DNA of 64,000 nt from Vacuolonema iberomarrocanum LEGE 07170 (GCA_015207365.1 JADEXA010000002.1:62001-126000); one strand, 5' to 3'; counted from the stretch's first letter, positions 19,174 through 27,987 are shown. The notes: generated by a model from the letters alone, not told the origin. Program-made: numbers and translations.

Positions 19174-20271
19174 ATGAAGACGACATTTCAATTCACAACT
19201 GTTTCCCTTCGACGCCTCGGTGTAATGGCTGCTTTGGGTGCCGTTCTTACAACGGCAGCAGCTTGTGGGGGTGGCACAACCACCGACGCAACCGATCCAG
19301 CCGCAGAAGGTGGAGAGGCTGCAGAAGCCTTACCCGGTGAAGGGGTTACAGTAACCGCTGGCTATGCACTATTGGAAGAACTGTTCCAAACAGAAATTGT
19401 CAACGTGGGTCTGGAACAACTGGGCTATGAGATTGGCGATGGGAAAGAGCTGGAATATGCCACGATGCATGTAGACATCGGTAATGGCGGGATTGATTAC
19501 ACCGCTTCCCATTGGGAACAGCTACACGAGGACTTCTACCAAGAGAGTGGTGGTGAAGGCACCATGGTGAGAGAAGGTGTCATCGTGGCTGATGTGCTCC
19601 AGGGCTACATGATTGATACAGCAACGGCTGAAGAATATGGCATCACCAGCCTGGAACAGTTACAAGATCCCGAAATTGCGGCACTCTTTGATACGGATGG
19701 TGATGGGCGCGCCAACCTGACGGGGTGCAATCCTGGTTGGGGATGCGAATTGGTAATCGAGCACCAGTTGGATGAGTATGGTTTGCGCGACACCGTTCAA
19801 CATGAGCAGGGGCAGTATTTTGCGCTAATTGCCGACACCATTACCCGTTTCAACCAAGGTGAACCAATTCTGTACTACACCTGGACGCCACTCTGGGTTA
19901 GTGGTGTGCTAACAACTGGTGAAGACGTACAATGGCTGAACGTTCCTTACACCTCTTTGCCGGAAGCCCAGGGTGAGGTTGCTGAGGAAGATACAACAGT
20001 TGATGGCACAAACCTTGGCTTTGCCCTCGATCAGATTCTCATTGTGTCAAACCGTGAGTTTGCTGAAGCTAACCCCGCCGCCGCCACATTCTTTGATCTA
20101 GTGCAAATCCCCATTAACGATGTGAGTGCGCAAAATCAACTGATTCAGGATGGAGAAGATAGCCCTGAAGATGTGCGCCGCCATGCGGAAGAGTGGATCG
20201 CAGAGAATCAGGAGCAATTCGATAGTTGGATCCAAGAGGCGATGGAAGCCGGAATGCAGGCATCTAGCTAA
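19174..20271 (+). CDS. proX: Glycine betaine/proline-binding lipoprotein ProX
   Basis: This 365-aa periplasmic solute-binding protein is anchored by lipid: the signal ends in TTAAACGGG, with Cys at about residue 25. An acidic linker follows, then the binding domain. Aromatic residues in ASHWEQLHEDFYQ, NPGWGCELV and LYYTWTPLWVSGVL are placed as in the Trp cage that ProX uses to hold quaternary ammonium groups. The GCNPGWGC segment carries a Cys pair. It is the last gene of the importer operon, with GAGAAG before the ATG and an intrinsic terminator 33 bp after the stop. Confidence 0.94.
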   Translation: MKTTFQFTTVSLRRLGVMAALGAVLTTAAACGGGTTTDATDPAAEGGEAAEALPGEGVTVTAGYALLEELFQTEIVNVGLEQLGYEIGDGKELEYATMHVDIGNGGIDYTASHWEQLHEDFYQESGGEGTMVREGVIVADVLQGYMIDTATAEEYGITSLEQLQDPEIAALFDTDGDGRANLTGCNPGWGCELVIEHQLDEYGLRDTVQHEQGQYFALIADTITRFNQGEPILYYTWTPLWVSGVLTTGEDVQWLNVPYTSLPEAQGEVAEEDTTVDGTNLGFALDQILIVSNREFAEANPAAATFFDLVQIPINDVSAQNQLIQDGEDSPEDVRRHAEEWIAENQEQFDSWIQEAMEAGMQASS

Positions 20272-20304
20272 ACTGCTTGCCCTGCTAGTGTAAATGATTG
20301 AATC

Positions 20305-20332
20305 AAACGGGGAGCGGCTTCGCTCCCCGTTT
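20305..20332 (+). terminator. Intrinsic terminator of the proVWX operon
   Basis: A 12-bp stem (AAACGGGGAGCG, loop GCTT, then the complement) runs into TTTTC. It lies 33 bp after the proX stop. Confidence 0.85.
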
Positions 20333-20344
20333 TCTTATGGGCTC

Positions 20345-20410
20345 AGGACTTACGCAATTTGTTGATTTTGTGGCCGCGACGCGGCCACAAAATCAACAAA
20401 TTCACTCAGG
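20345..20410. repeat. Palindromic element A, truncated copy
   Basis: It begins AGGACTTACGCA. The core is a perfect 18-bp inverted repeat (20361-20378 and 20380-20397, GTTGATTTTGTGGCCGCG) around a single A. It stops at ACTCAGG, where element B begins four bases later. In the complete copy at 11470 the matching sequence continues beyond this point, so the outer end has been lost here. Confidence 0.8.
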
Positions 20411-20414
20411 CTTA

Positions 20415-20505
20415 TAGCGCTATGCGCGTTAGTTAAGTACGGTTATGTGGGGCGCGGCGCGCCCCACATAACCGTTGCTGTGCTTAATGCGGTTGCACAC
20501 CGCTA
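20415..20505. repeat. Palindromic element B, copy 1 (91 nt)
   Basis: It begins TAGCGCTATGCGCG and ends GCACACCGCTA, flanked by TA on both sides (20413-20414 and 20506-20507). It carries a central stem GGTTATGTGGGGCGCG with its complement. Against the reverse complement of the copy at 42934-43024 I count only three differences in 91 nt: one compensated stem pair and the central base. Confidence 0.88.
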
Positions 20506-20761
20506 TATCTAGTGGGGAGAGAAAAGATGAGAGAAGATTTTGAAATATTCATTTGGCGATCGCCAAACGAATAGCCACCCGGGATGTGATGGAGTGGTTA
20601 CAGCTTCCTGAAAGCCTTGGGACACCACAAAGACTTAGAGCAAAGGGAAATAATTTTTAATGAAAACCATCCAAAAACTAGCAAAAAACAAAGCAAAGCT
20701 TTGAAATTTTTCTATCTTCCTACTATTTAATCACTGCTTTGAATGTGCTGAGTTCTAGTTA

Positions 20762-20862
20762 TGTCAAATCCGGTTGAAGAACCCAAATATCGTTTGTGGT
20801 CGCTGCAATGCAGCGACCACAAACGATATTTGGATTTTATGGCTATTTAATCAGATTTGATA
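20762..20862. repeat. Palindromic element C, copy 1 (101 nt)
   Basis: The termini are TGTCAAAT and ATTTGATA, flanked by TTA at 20759-20761 and 20863-20865 (candidate target duplication). The inner stem of about 24 bp (CAAATATCGTTTGTGGTCGC and on) is perfectly paired around one base. Related copies lie at 49741, 61682 and 63490. Confidence 0.88.
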
Positions 20863-21176
20863 TTAGAAGCGCTCAATTTTTCAAAGACGAACCAAGAACA
20901 ATAAGAAGAGATCAATCAATAAAAACTGGTTCTATGAATATTTAGTTGACTGCTTTTATCTATAGAAAGATGCTACTTGAGTCTGTCCCTCGGAAGATAT
21001 CAATCTTGTAGTGGAGCTTTAGGATGAAATTGTTCGGATGTAAACCGTTTAGATAACTTCATGCATGTATTGCCAACAACGTATGCGATAACACATCAGT
21101 CAAATGGCTTTAAGATCGCTTACGTTGTGCAAATAAGTGCGGATATGGAGATATTTGAAACAGGCATCCATAGGAT

Positions 21177-21207
21177 TTGAATGATTCAATTTTTTTGAAT
21201 GATTCAA
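21177..21207. promoter_or_regulatory. Two tandem copies of TTGAATGATTCAA, candidate operator
   Basis: Two identical 13-bp palindromes (21177-21189 and 21195-21207) lie 18 bp apart, start to start, and 30-60 bp before the BON gene's ATG. Identical spaced palindromes near a promoter are typical of a dimeric repressor or activator site; the regulator is unknown. Confidence 0.45.
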
Positions 21208-21236
21208 TTTTACAGAGAAATTGAGGTTTGAACGTT

Positions 21237-21725
21237 ATGACAGCTTTCACGATAGCTGCGATCGCAGCAGTCCTACTTTCTGCGATTGCCATTGCAGTAG
21301 TATCAGACCAAAAGGTCGCCCAGCGTCGCTATGCTTTCGCCCCTATCCTGGCTGTGGCAGTTTTTGTTTTGGGTGGTCTAGCTCCCGCTGCGCAAGCCGC
21401 AGAAATTAGCCCTCTACTTGCTGTTACCCGAGATGCTGGACAATCCATTGAGACATTAGATGATGGCATGACCCAGACGAGTAAAGGTGGCCAGTATCAA
21501 GGATTGGAGTATCCGAATGCAAAGGGTACACCCCTGAGCGACAGCGAAATCACTCGACGCATTCAGGCAGATGCACCTGGCACGCTGGTTATGAGTGTTT
21601 CGAATGGTTCTGTTCGCCTGTCGGGTAATGTAAGCGATCGCAAGACTGCTGAAGGTATCGTGGCAACGGTAAAAGCACTCCCTGGTGTTCACGAAGTAGC
21701 CTATGACATTGGGCTGGACAAGTAG
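21237..21725 (+). CDS. BON-domain envelope protein
   Basis: This 162-aa protein has an N-terminal hydrophobic segment (about residues 3-24) and a second one (residues 38-60) ending in APAAQAAE, which looks like a signal-peptidase site. The C-terminal part from about residue 100 is a BON domain: PLSDSEITRRIQADAPGTLV, with the typical VSNGSVRLSGNVSDR and AEGIVATVKALPGVHEV. BON domains bind membranes or lipids and occur in osmotic-stress proteins such as OsmY. I chose ATG 21237 over TTG 21228 because GAGG sits ten bases ahead. The gene lies downstream of proX but is separated from it by terminator and repeats. Confidence 0.85.
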   Translation: MTAFTIAAIAAVLLSAIAIAVVSDQKVAQRRYAFAPILAVAVFVLGGLAPAAQAAEISPLLAVTRDAGQSIETLDDGMTQTSKGGQYQGLEYPNAKGTPLSDSEITRRIQADAPGTLVMSVSNGSVRLSGNVSDRKTAEGIVATVKALPGVHEVAYDIGLDK

Positions 21726-21818
21726 GTTTCTCTTGTCTAGGAACCTAGTGATTCCAAGAATCTAGACATTCTTGTTCTAGAAGCTCCGGCATCCATCTTT
21801 GGCGAATAGTCAGAACTA

Positions 21819-21870
21819 AGCCATCCACCGACATTGTGATTCAACATCTGGATCTCATGGGTGGATGGCT
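21819..21870 (+). terminator. Probable terminator after the BON gene
   Basis: Arms AGCCATCCACC (21819-21829) and its perfect complement (21860-21870) flank a 30-nt loop. CTTTATTTT follows. The long loop makes it a weaker candidate than the proX terminator. Confidence 0.5.
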
Positions 21871-21955
21871 CTTTATTTTGAGGGAAAATTATGAGAAGAA
21901 AAGGCCTTGATGAATAGGTAGTACACCACAAGTCAGAGACAAGAAAATACTACAT

Positions 21956-22351
21956 TCATGATTTTTTGATGGCGTCTTTGTACGCAACCCAGCCCCCGTA
22001 CTGAGAGATGTCTTCCCAATTATGCTCTTCGACTAGTTCACGGGGATAGAGGAAGGCGATCGCCGTTTCATCTCCGTCTAACAAAATGCTTTCGGGATAC
22101 ATATTGGGCGGCTCATTTTCGGCCAAATAACTGAACTCTGCCAGGGACAACTCATAGATTTCTCCCGGAATCGAAATGCCGTTTGTTTCAACTGAATAGA
22201 TGCCAGGGTGCCAGCCGTTTTGAACAGAATGTAAACGATAGAGCGGTTGCGTTTTTGTCTCTTTGATAAATTTAGCCTCACCCAAATTGTGGTGGTCAGG
22301 CTGCCCGCGCAGGGCAGAGCCACAAATGAAAACGCGACGGGTTTCGCTCAT
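21956..22351 (-). CDS. Allophanate hydrolase C-terminal-like (gamma-glutamylcyclotransferase fold) protein
   Basis: This 131-aa protein resembles the C-terminal AtzF-like domain of allophanate hydrolase, which has the gamma-glutamylcyclotransferase-type barrel. The opening TRRVFICGSALRGQPDHHNL and the later GWHPGIYSVE, IPGEIYELSLAEFSYLAENE and SILLDGDETAIAFLYPRELV are the pattern. The frame is open to 22543, but ATG 22351 has AAGGAG ten bases upstream and starts at the conserved segment. The gene is divergent from an M20 amidohydrolase. An exact substrate cannot be assigned. Confidence 0.75.
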   Translation of the reverse strand: MSETRRVFICGSALRGQPDHHNLGEAKFIKETKTQPLYRLHSVQNGWHPGIYSVETNGISIPGEIYELSLAEFSYLAENEPPNMYPESILLDGDETAIAFLYPRELVEEHNWEDISQYGGWVAYKDAIKKS

Positions 22352-22564
22352 GGTCGTTGCACTCCTTTCTGTGAACCTATTCACCCAAGCACTTTCACTC
22401 GAGCAATGTATTAACTCAAGCATTCTACCGGACGAAGAATCGCGTATCGCGGATAACTGTTCCGCATCGGTGTCTGCCAGCACCAAGGGTTTATGTAGGA
22501 CTGCAAGGGGTTTAGAGAATGCCCTAGAATCCAAACAGTGCATGGCTGGGAGGAAAGAATCAGG

Positions 22565-23806
22565 ATGGCTGTTGTATCTCGGTTGAGCGTAAATGGCGAT
22601 CGCCTCATGGGTTGGATCGATCGGTTAGCCCGGATTGGGCGCTTGCCCAACGGCGATATCTGCCGTCTGGCCTTTACCCCAGAGGATGTGCAAGCTCGCT
22701 ATCAGGTGCAGCAGTGGATGATGGAAGCGGGGATGACGGTTGCCAACGATGCCGCAGGCAATATCATCGGCACCTATCCTGGCAGCGAGGCGCATGCCCC
22801 GGCGCTGGCAACGGGGTCTCACATCGACACCGTACCGTCTGGGGGAGCCTATGACGGGGTGCTGGGGGTATTGGCAGGGATTGAGGTGGTCAAGACGCTA
22901 CAGGAGCAAAAGCAACGGCTGCAGCATCCGCTCCAGGTGATTGTCTTTACTGATGAGGAAAGCAGCATGGTGGGGGCACGGGCGTTGGCTGGGATGGTGC
23001 CACGATCGCCCACTGACCTGAAGCTACGAGATGGGTTAAATATTGAAACCTGCCTGGAGAGTGTTGGGGGAGATTGGCACACCATTAGCACTGCCCAGTG
23101 CACTCGCGATCAGATTGCAGCCTTTGTCGAGCTGCATGTCGAGCAGGGAGCTGTGCTGGAGCAAACAGCAAAAACGATTGGCGTCGTGCAGGGCGTTGTC
23201 GGCATGCGGCGCAGCATCGTGACTATTCGGGGGCAGGCAAACCATGCCGGAACCACACCGATGGATATGCGCCAGGATGCGTTGCTGGCAGCGGCGCAAA
23301 TCGTGTTGCGGGTTCGAGACATTGCCCTCGACACGCCAAACGCTCCGGTGGCCACGGTGGGCTATCTGACGGTTGCTCCCAATGCCGCAAACATTGTGCC
23401 GGGTGAGGTGGTACTGACGGTGGACATGCGGGATTTGTCGCCCATCGGGCTGGCGTCGATGCAAGCTCGGCTAGAAGAGGCGTTGCAGGCGATCGCCGCC
23501 ACCACCCATACCGACATCAGCATCGAGCCTCTACTCGATGTTGCCCCATCTCCTGCGGCAGAAAGGATTCAGCAAACCATTGCCGCCGTTTGCGAGGCAT
23601 TACAACTCAGTCATCGAACGATGCCAAGCCGTGCCGGACATGATGCAATGGAGATGGGTCGCATCACCGACATGGGTATGATTTTTGTCCCTAGCCAGAT
23701 GGGTTTGAGCCATTCTGGGCATGAATATACGCCCCCCGAAGACTGCATCCGAGGCGCAAACGTGCTGTTGCATACTTTGCTGCGATTGGATGCGCTATAT
23801 GCCTAG
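22565..23806 (+). CDS. M20-family amidohydrolase (allantoate/N-carbamoyl-amino-acid hydrolase type)
   Basis: This 413-aa binuclear zinc hydrolase belongs to the AllC/HyuC/Uaz subgroup. Metal ligands are visible in order: GSHIDTVPSGGAYDG (His, Asp), TDEESSMVGARALAG (Glu pair), the His of ELHVEQG, and a late His in HSGHEYTPPEDC. The dimerisation domain contains the family's RGQANHAGTTPMDMRQDA. Substrates in this group include allantoate, ureidoglycolate and N-carbamoyl amino acids. The start is ATG 22565 with GGAGG about 11 bases upstream. It faces a divergent AtzF-like gene, which suggests a shared role in using ureide or carbamoyl nitrogen; that is inference. Confidence 0.88.
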   Translation: MAVVSRLSVNGDRLMGWIDRLARIGRLPNGDICRLAFTPEDVQARYQVQQWMMEAGMTVANDAAGNIIGTYPGSEAHAPALATGSHIDTVPSGGAYDGVLGVLAGIEVVKTLQEQKQRLQHPLQVIVFTDEESSMVGARALAGMVPRSPTDLKLRDGLNIETCLESVGGDWHTISTAQCTRDQIAAFVELHVEQGAVLEQTAKTIGVVQGVVGMRRSIVTIRGQANHAGTTPMDMRQDALLAAAQIVLRVRDIALDTPNAPVATVGYLTVAPNAANIVPGEVVLTVDMRDLSPIGLASMQARLEEALQAIAATTHTDISIEPLLDVAPSPAAERIQQTIAAVCEALQLSHRTMPSRAGHDAMEMGRITDMGMIFVPSQMGLSHSGHEYTPPEDCIRGANVLLHTLLRLDALYA

Positions 23807-23896
23807 CTCTGGCGCAGGTGGTATGACAAAAACAAGGTTCCCTATCCGGTTGGTTCGATACCCGTTTGCCCGTTTACTCAACACGTTGTAGCGATT

Positions 23897-25234
23897 ATGG
23901 GTAGACTCTCTCGCCGTCGATTTACGCGCATCGGGTTGGCCACAGGAGCGGCGATCGCCGTCGCCCGCTGTTCTCGGCCTGATGCTCCCTATGGCACACC
24001 CAACAACCCGGCCCGAGGCCCCCAGGTGAATCGCAATGCAATGCGAGATGTTACCCTCCGACTGATTGGCACAGGGCCATCACAAATCCACGAAATCCGC
24101 AAAAAAGCCGAAGAAGATCTGGGTTTCAGCATTGACATGCGTGCGTTCAGCATGACCGAAAGCGTTCGCTTTGCCAGAACTCAGCCAGAAGACTATGACC
24201 TGTTTATAGGCGATTATTCCAGATTACCTCGGATCGTTCCGTCGGGTAGTCTGCAACCCATTCACGTTCAGCGGATTGCAGCATTTAGCTCCATCAATTC
24301 CTTTTTTACCCAGGGAACGTTTGAGGGAAAGCCTGTCGAGCGCTCCCAGGGCGCAGCTCCGCATCAGGTGATGTATCTCGAAGGGGCGGATTCAACCGAG
24401 TTTTCTAGCACCCCTACCGATTTTGCGACGCTCATCCCCTTCCAATACAGCGCCGATACGATTGGCTATCATGCCGACCTAACCGGGCGGACAATCGCCA
24501 GTTGGGGGGAGCTTTTCAATGAAGAATTCCTGGGTCGAGTGGCCTTGCTCGATAGCCCCCAAATTGGTATCTTAGATGCCGCTATGGCCGCAGAAGCGTT
24601 GGGCTTAATGCAGTTTGCGGATAAGGGCAACATGACCCGTGAGGAAATTGACCAACTCATCGCACTGCTCATAGAACAGAAACGCAACGGACAATTTTGG
24701 GGCCTGTGGACAACCATTGATGAGTCTGCGGATTGGATGGCCAAACGGGATGTCGCCTTGCAACCCATGTGGGTGCCAGCCATCGCTACCTTGAAATCGC
24801 GCGGAATCAATTGTATCCCTGCCGCCCTACGCGAAGGCTATCGAGGTTGGAGCAACGGGATAGGCTTGTCGAGCAATCTATCAGACACCACGCTGGATGC
24901 AGCTTATGCCTACATCAATTGGACGCTGGAGGGCTGGGTCGGGGCCTTTCTGATGCGTCAAGGGTATTACAGCGCCCTCCCCAACAATGCCAGAAAGTAT
25001 ATGTCGCAGTCAGAATGGGATTTCTGGTATAAGGGAGACCCATCCTCAGGGCCGGTCATGGATCCTCTCGGCAGACGTCTGGAACGGCGAGGCACGACGC
25101 GCAAAGGTGGTGGGTTTGTGGAACGCTTTGGCGCGATCGCCTGCTGGAATTCGATTATGAACGAGCATCGCTACTTGGTCAGGAAATGGGATGAGTTCAC
25201 TGCCGCAGAACCACTCCAGGACGATACCGCATAG
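23897..25234 (+). CDS. Tat-exported extracellular solute-binding protein (PotD-like), orphan
   Basis: This 445-aa protein opens with the twin-arginine pattern SRRRFTRIGLATGAAIAVAR, with a Cys right after it that could be lipidated. The rest resembles a periplasmic binding protein of the spermidine/putrescine class: DVTLRLIGTGPSQIHEIRKK, YDLFIGDYSRLPRIVPSGSL, LIPFQYSADTIGYHADL, SWGELFNEEFLGRVALLDSP and INWTLEGWVGAFLMRQGYYS. No permease or ATPase gene is adjacent, so the importer must be encoded elsewhere or the protein acts as a sensor. It lies 90 bp after the M20 hydrolase on the same strand, so its ligand may be the hydrolase substrate; that is inference. Confidence 0.8.
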   Translation: MGRLSRRRFTRIGLATGAAIAVARCSRPDAPYGTPNNPARGPQVNRNAMRDVTLRLIGTGPSQIHEIRKKAEEDLGFSIDMRAFSMTESVRFARTQPEDYDLFIGDYSRLPRIVPSGSLQPIHVQRIAAFSSINSFFTQGTFEGKPVERSQGAAPHQVMYLEGADSTEFSSTPTDFATLIPFQYSADTIGYHADLTGRTIASWGELFNEEFLGRVALLDSPQIGILDAAMAAEALGLMQFADKGNMTREEIDQLIALLIEQKRNGQFWGLWTTIDESADWMAKRDVALQPMWVPAIATLKSRGINCIPAALREGYRGWSNGIGLSSNLSDTTLDAAYAYINWTLEGWVGAFLMRQGYYSALPNNARKYMSQSEWDFWYKGDPSSGPVMDPLGRRLERRGTTRKGGGFVERFGAIACWNSIMNEHRYLVRKWDEFTAAEPLQDDTA

Positions 25235-25359
25235 GCATTTCAAACGTTTCAAGTCGATGTATGACGAAGCGTGAAAAGACTCACAAAAAAAAATCATCCT
25301 CCCAATCAGCGATGCCAAATCGGACATTCCAATTTGGATGATGATCCAAAACTGGCCGA

Positions 25360-27987
25360 TCATTCGGTTGAGAGGATAGGCAGATTGTTGGCCTGGGCGA
25401 TCGCCAGCGCGTCTCCATCCTCATGGGCAAGGGAAATGCGGGAATGCAGATGAGGACGCAGAGCGACCCACTCCTCCGCTCCCAAGGGGGTAACAAGCGA
25501 GATTTCTGGTGTCAGATCGGGGTCGAGTCCTAATTCAGCAAGCACCTCTAATGCCACGCTGGAAAGGGCTAGATCCGCCGCCTCCACATCCATATCGCCG
25601 CTGTAAATCAAAAGGGTTGTGCGATCGCCCTTGGGTAACACCAACACCGTTCGTAGCAAGTAAACCAAATCGTCGTAGAGCACCGCTTCGGACTGGTGCC
25701 AGTCAGGAAACGCAATCAGGTTGTGCGATCGCAACGGATACAGTTCCATGGGCTCAAAGGCAGGAGCCGTCGGTAGGGGCAAGCGGTCAGGCAGAACTTT
25801 GGCATGGTCACTGGCCGTGAGAATCTGCTGCCGTAGCTCATCCAGTTCAGGAGACAGTTCTCCCGCTTCCTTGGCAGCAACCACTAGGTGTAAGGCTCTG
25901 GCATAGTGTGGCTCGGCCAGGTAGTGGCGAATACGCTGTAGTCGCTGTTCTCCCACTAAATCCCAGTCTTTAGACGGATGGGCAGAGGACGGGTCAATAC
26001 CGCAGACAGCAAATTGTTGGAGATGGGCGGGCAGTGCCCAGGTGATACGGGGATCGGGTTGGTGGGCGACGGGTTGCACATTGCCTCGCCAAGCAATGCC
26101 TATAATTTGCATCGTCTGATAAATCTGCGTCTGCCACCCTTTGCGCCGAAAATACTCTAGCCCTTCAGCGACATGGGGAGAGGCCAGGTCATGAAAGACC
26201 ACCAGCGCATCAGTCGCTGCAAACGGTTCGCAGGCGATCGCATCCAGCAAGGGGCCAACCGTTTCATGATCCCCATCGATAAACAAAAGCGACCAAGGGT
26301 GCTGACGTTCCTGTGCCACTGCTGCGACCGCCTGGGGACTGTACCCTGGCAGCAACGTGACCCGTTCCCTGACCCCAGCGTTGGACAAGGACTGCTGCAC
26401 ACTGTTGTAGAACATCCACTGCCCCAGCATCGGATCAATCACATCCAGTTCGACTCCTGCCAATGCTAGATGACAGGCCGACCACCCCATCCAGCAGCCA
26501 ATTTCCAACGCGGGTTTGCCCCGAAACGGCAGTGCCAGATTGTAGAGGATATGAGCCTCATCACGGCTAAGGAAGCCCACAAAGGGATGTCGCTGATCCA
26601 CATACCAGGGATGAGGCACCTCCTTTCGCAAGTAAGCCCAGGGGCAACTTTGGGGATTGCCCAGGGTCATGTTCGGAAACGCGATGTCTGGCCGCACAAT
26701 CTGCAAGCCTGGTGCAATGTAGTCCTGGGGTGGGAAAAAGAGACGCTCCAATTTCCACATCTCCTCAGTAGCCGCTGCGGATAGTTCTGTTGATGGAGAG
26801 GATGTTTGGGCGAGGGCGTCTGCAACCACCTGGAGCGTTTCGTTCACCATCCGCTCTTGTTGAAACATCGCCGTGGCTCGTTCCTGTGCCAACTGGCCTT
26901 GTTGCGATCGCACCTCCTCCTGCTCGGCCCAGGCTGCGATTCCCTGCACCAAGTCCTGCACCGTCGCCGCCGGATCCTCGTTGGGTGAGGTTAGCAAAAT
27001 TCCCGTTTCACCCAGTTCTTCAGGAATGCCGCTTACCGCCGATGCCATCACGGGCACCCCCTTTGCCATCGCTTCCATAATCGACAACGGCATCCCTTCC
27101 ACATGGGAAGGCAGGATAAACATATCCGCCGCATCCAACCAGTCGGGCATATCCCATCGTTGTCCCAGCAGATGAACGCGATCGCCCACACCCAAGTCGG
27201 CAATTTTCTGCTCTAGCTCTGCCCGCAGTTGCCCAGCTCCAGCCCAGGCGAAACGGAGCCGTGACCACTGCGGCATCGTTTTGAGTTGGGCGATCGCCGC
27301 TAGCAAGTATTGATGCCCCTTCACCTGTTCCAGTCGCGCTGCTGTGAAACACAGGATATCGGTTTCACCAATGCCTAATTCCTGGCGTAAGCGTTGCCGC
27401 ACAGTTGGGTCAGGTGGCGAAAAGAAAGTCTCTGGGCGTCCGTAGTGGATGACTTGCCCTTTCTCTGGCGCAAGGCCATACTGCCGATGCAGCAGAGCCA
27501 AGTTTTCCTGGGAAACCGCAACGACCTCCTGGGCTAATTCAAACTGGTGGGACAAAACACGTAAGCACTGCTCAGCCATTGGCGGTGCCGCAAAATGATG
27601 AGTCATAGCGGGTGCCACAAAGCCTTCGACCATGAAAAACGGAATACCCTGTATCATCGCCTGGTGGCGAGCGGCCACGTTGGAGGCTGGGCAACTATCG
27701 CTAAACACAATCAAATCTGGCTGCAGCGCTTGAAAAATGCGCGCCGCATCGGAACCGTCGTAAGTGCCGCGACTGAATTCTTGTCCCGTATCGTAGCGCA
27801 GCCATACATGGGGAATGCCACGCTGTTGTCGCGCTTCTACCAGGGGATTGTCGGTGTGGGACTGCACACAGGTGACGGCATAGCCTTGCTCCGCCAACGC
27901 CAGCAGCATCGCATGGTTGTACTGGGCAACACCGCCTTGCCCCGGATCATCGGTATAGAGCAAGACATGGGGGGTAGAGGAGGACAT
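25360..27987 (-). CDS. Glycosyltransferase family 4 / class I methyltransferase fusion
   Basis: This 875-aa protein has three visible parts. Residues 1-390 form a GT4-type glycosyltransferase: GQGGVAQYNHAMLLALAEQG, a central AARLEQVKGHQYLLAAIAQL, and the donor-binding FILPSHVEGMPLSIMEAMAK. Residues about 400-690 form a SAM-dependent methyltransferase with motif I ALEIGCWMGWSACHLALAG and the acid in DVIDP, then LLFIDGDHE. The last 130 residues (from SHNLIAFPDWHQSEAVLYDD) form a separate C-terminal domain that I associate with cyanobacterial sugar-modifying proteins. It should build and methylate a glycan. hisC lies upstream on the same strand. Confidence 0.88.
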   Translation of the reverse strand: MSSSTPHVLLYTDDPGQGGVAQYNHAMLLALAEQGYAVTCVQSHTDNPLVEARQQRGIPHVWLRYDTGQEFSRGTYDGSDAARIFQALQPDLIVFSDSCPASNVAARHQAMIQGIPFFMVEGFVAPAMTHHFAAPPMAEQCLRVLSHQFELAQEVVAVSQENLALLHRQYGLAPEKGQVIHYGRPETFFSPPDPTVRQRLRQELGIGETDILCFTAARLEQVKGHQYLLAAIAQLKTMPQWSRLRFAWAGAGQLRAELEQKIADLGVGDRVHLLGQRWDMPDWLDAADMFILPSHVEGMPLSIMEAMAKGVPVMASAVSGIPEELGETGILLTSPNEDPAATVQDLVQGIAAWAEQEEVRSQQGQLAQERATAMFQQERMVNETLQVVADALAQTSSPSTELSAAATEEMWKLERLFFPPQDYIAPGLQIVRPDIAFPNMTLGNPQSCPWAYLRKEVPHPWYVDQRHPFVGFLSRDEAHILYNLALPFRGKPALEIGCWMGWSACHLALAGVELDVIDPMLGQWMFYNSVQQSLSNAGVRERVTLLPGYSPQAVAAVAQERQHPWSLLFIDGDHETVGPLLDAIACEPFAATDALVVFHDLASPHVAEGLEYFRRKGWQTQIYQTMQIIGIAWRGNVQPVAHQPDPRITWALPAHLQQFAVCGIDPSSAHPSKDWDLVGEQRLQRIRHYLAEPHYARALHLVVAAKEAGELSPELDELRQQILTASDHAKVLPDRLPLPTAPAFEPMELYPLRSHNLIAFPDWHQSEAVLYDDLVYLLRTVLVLPKGDRTTLLIYSGDMDVEAADLALSSVALEVLAELGLDPDLTPEISLVTPLGAEEWVALRPHLHSRISLAHEDGDALAIAQANNLPILSTE

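Larger units (their letters stand above)
20506..21236. other. Intergenic region with element C and the BON-gene control region
   Basis: Beyond elements A and B, this AT-rich 730-bp stretch holds element C (20762-20862) and two tandem 13-bp palindromes just before the BON-domain gene (21177-21207). No gene is supported. Confidence 0.5.

Noticed and set aside
20345..20865. A CRISPR array, suggested by clustered repeats
   Set aside because: The repeats are long palindromes of three different families, not short direct repeats with regular unique spacers, and no cas gene is present.
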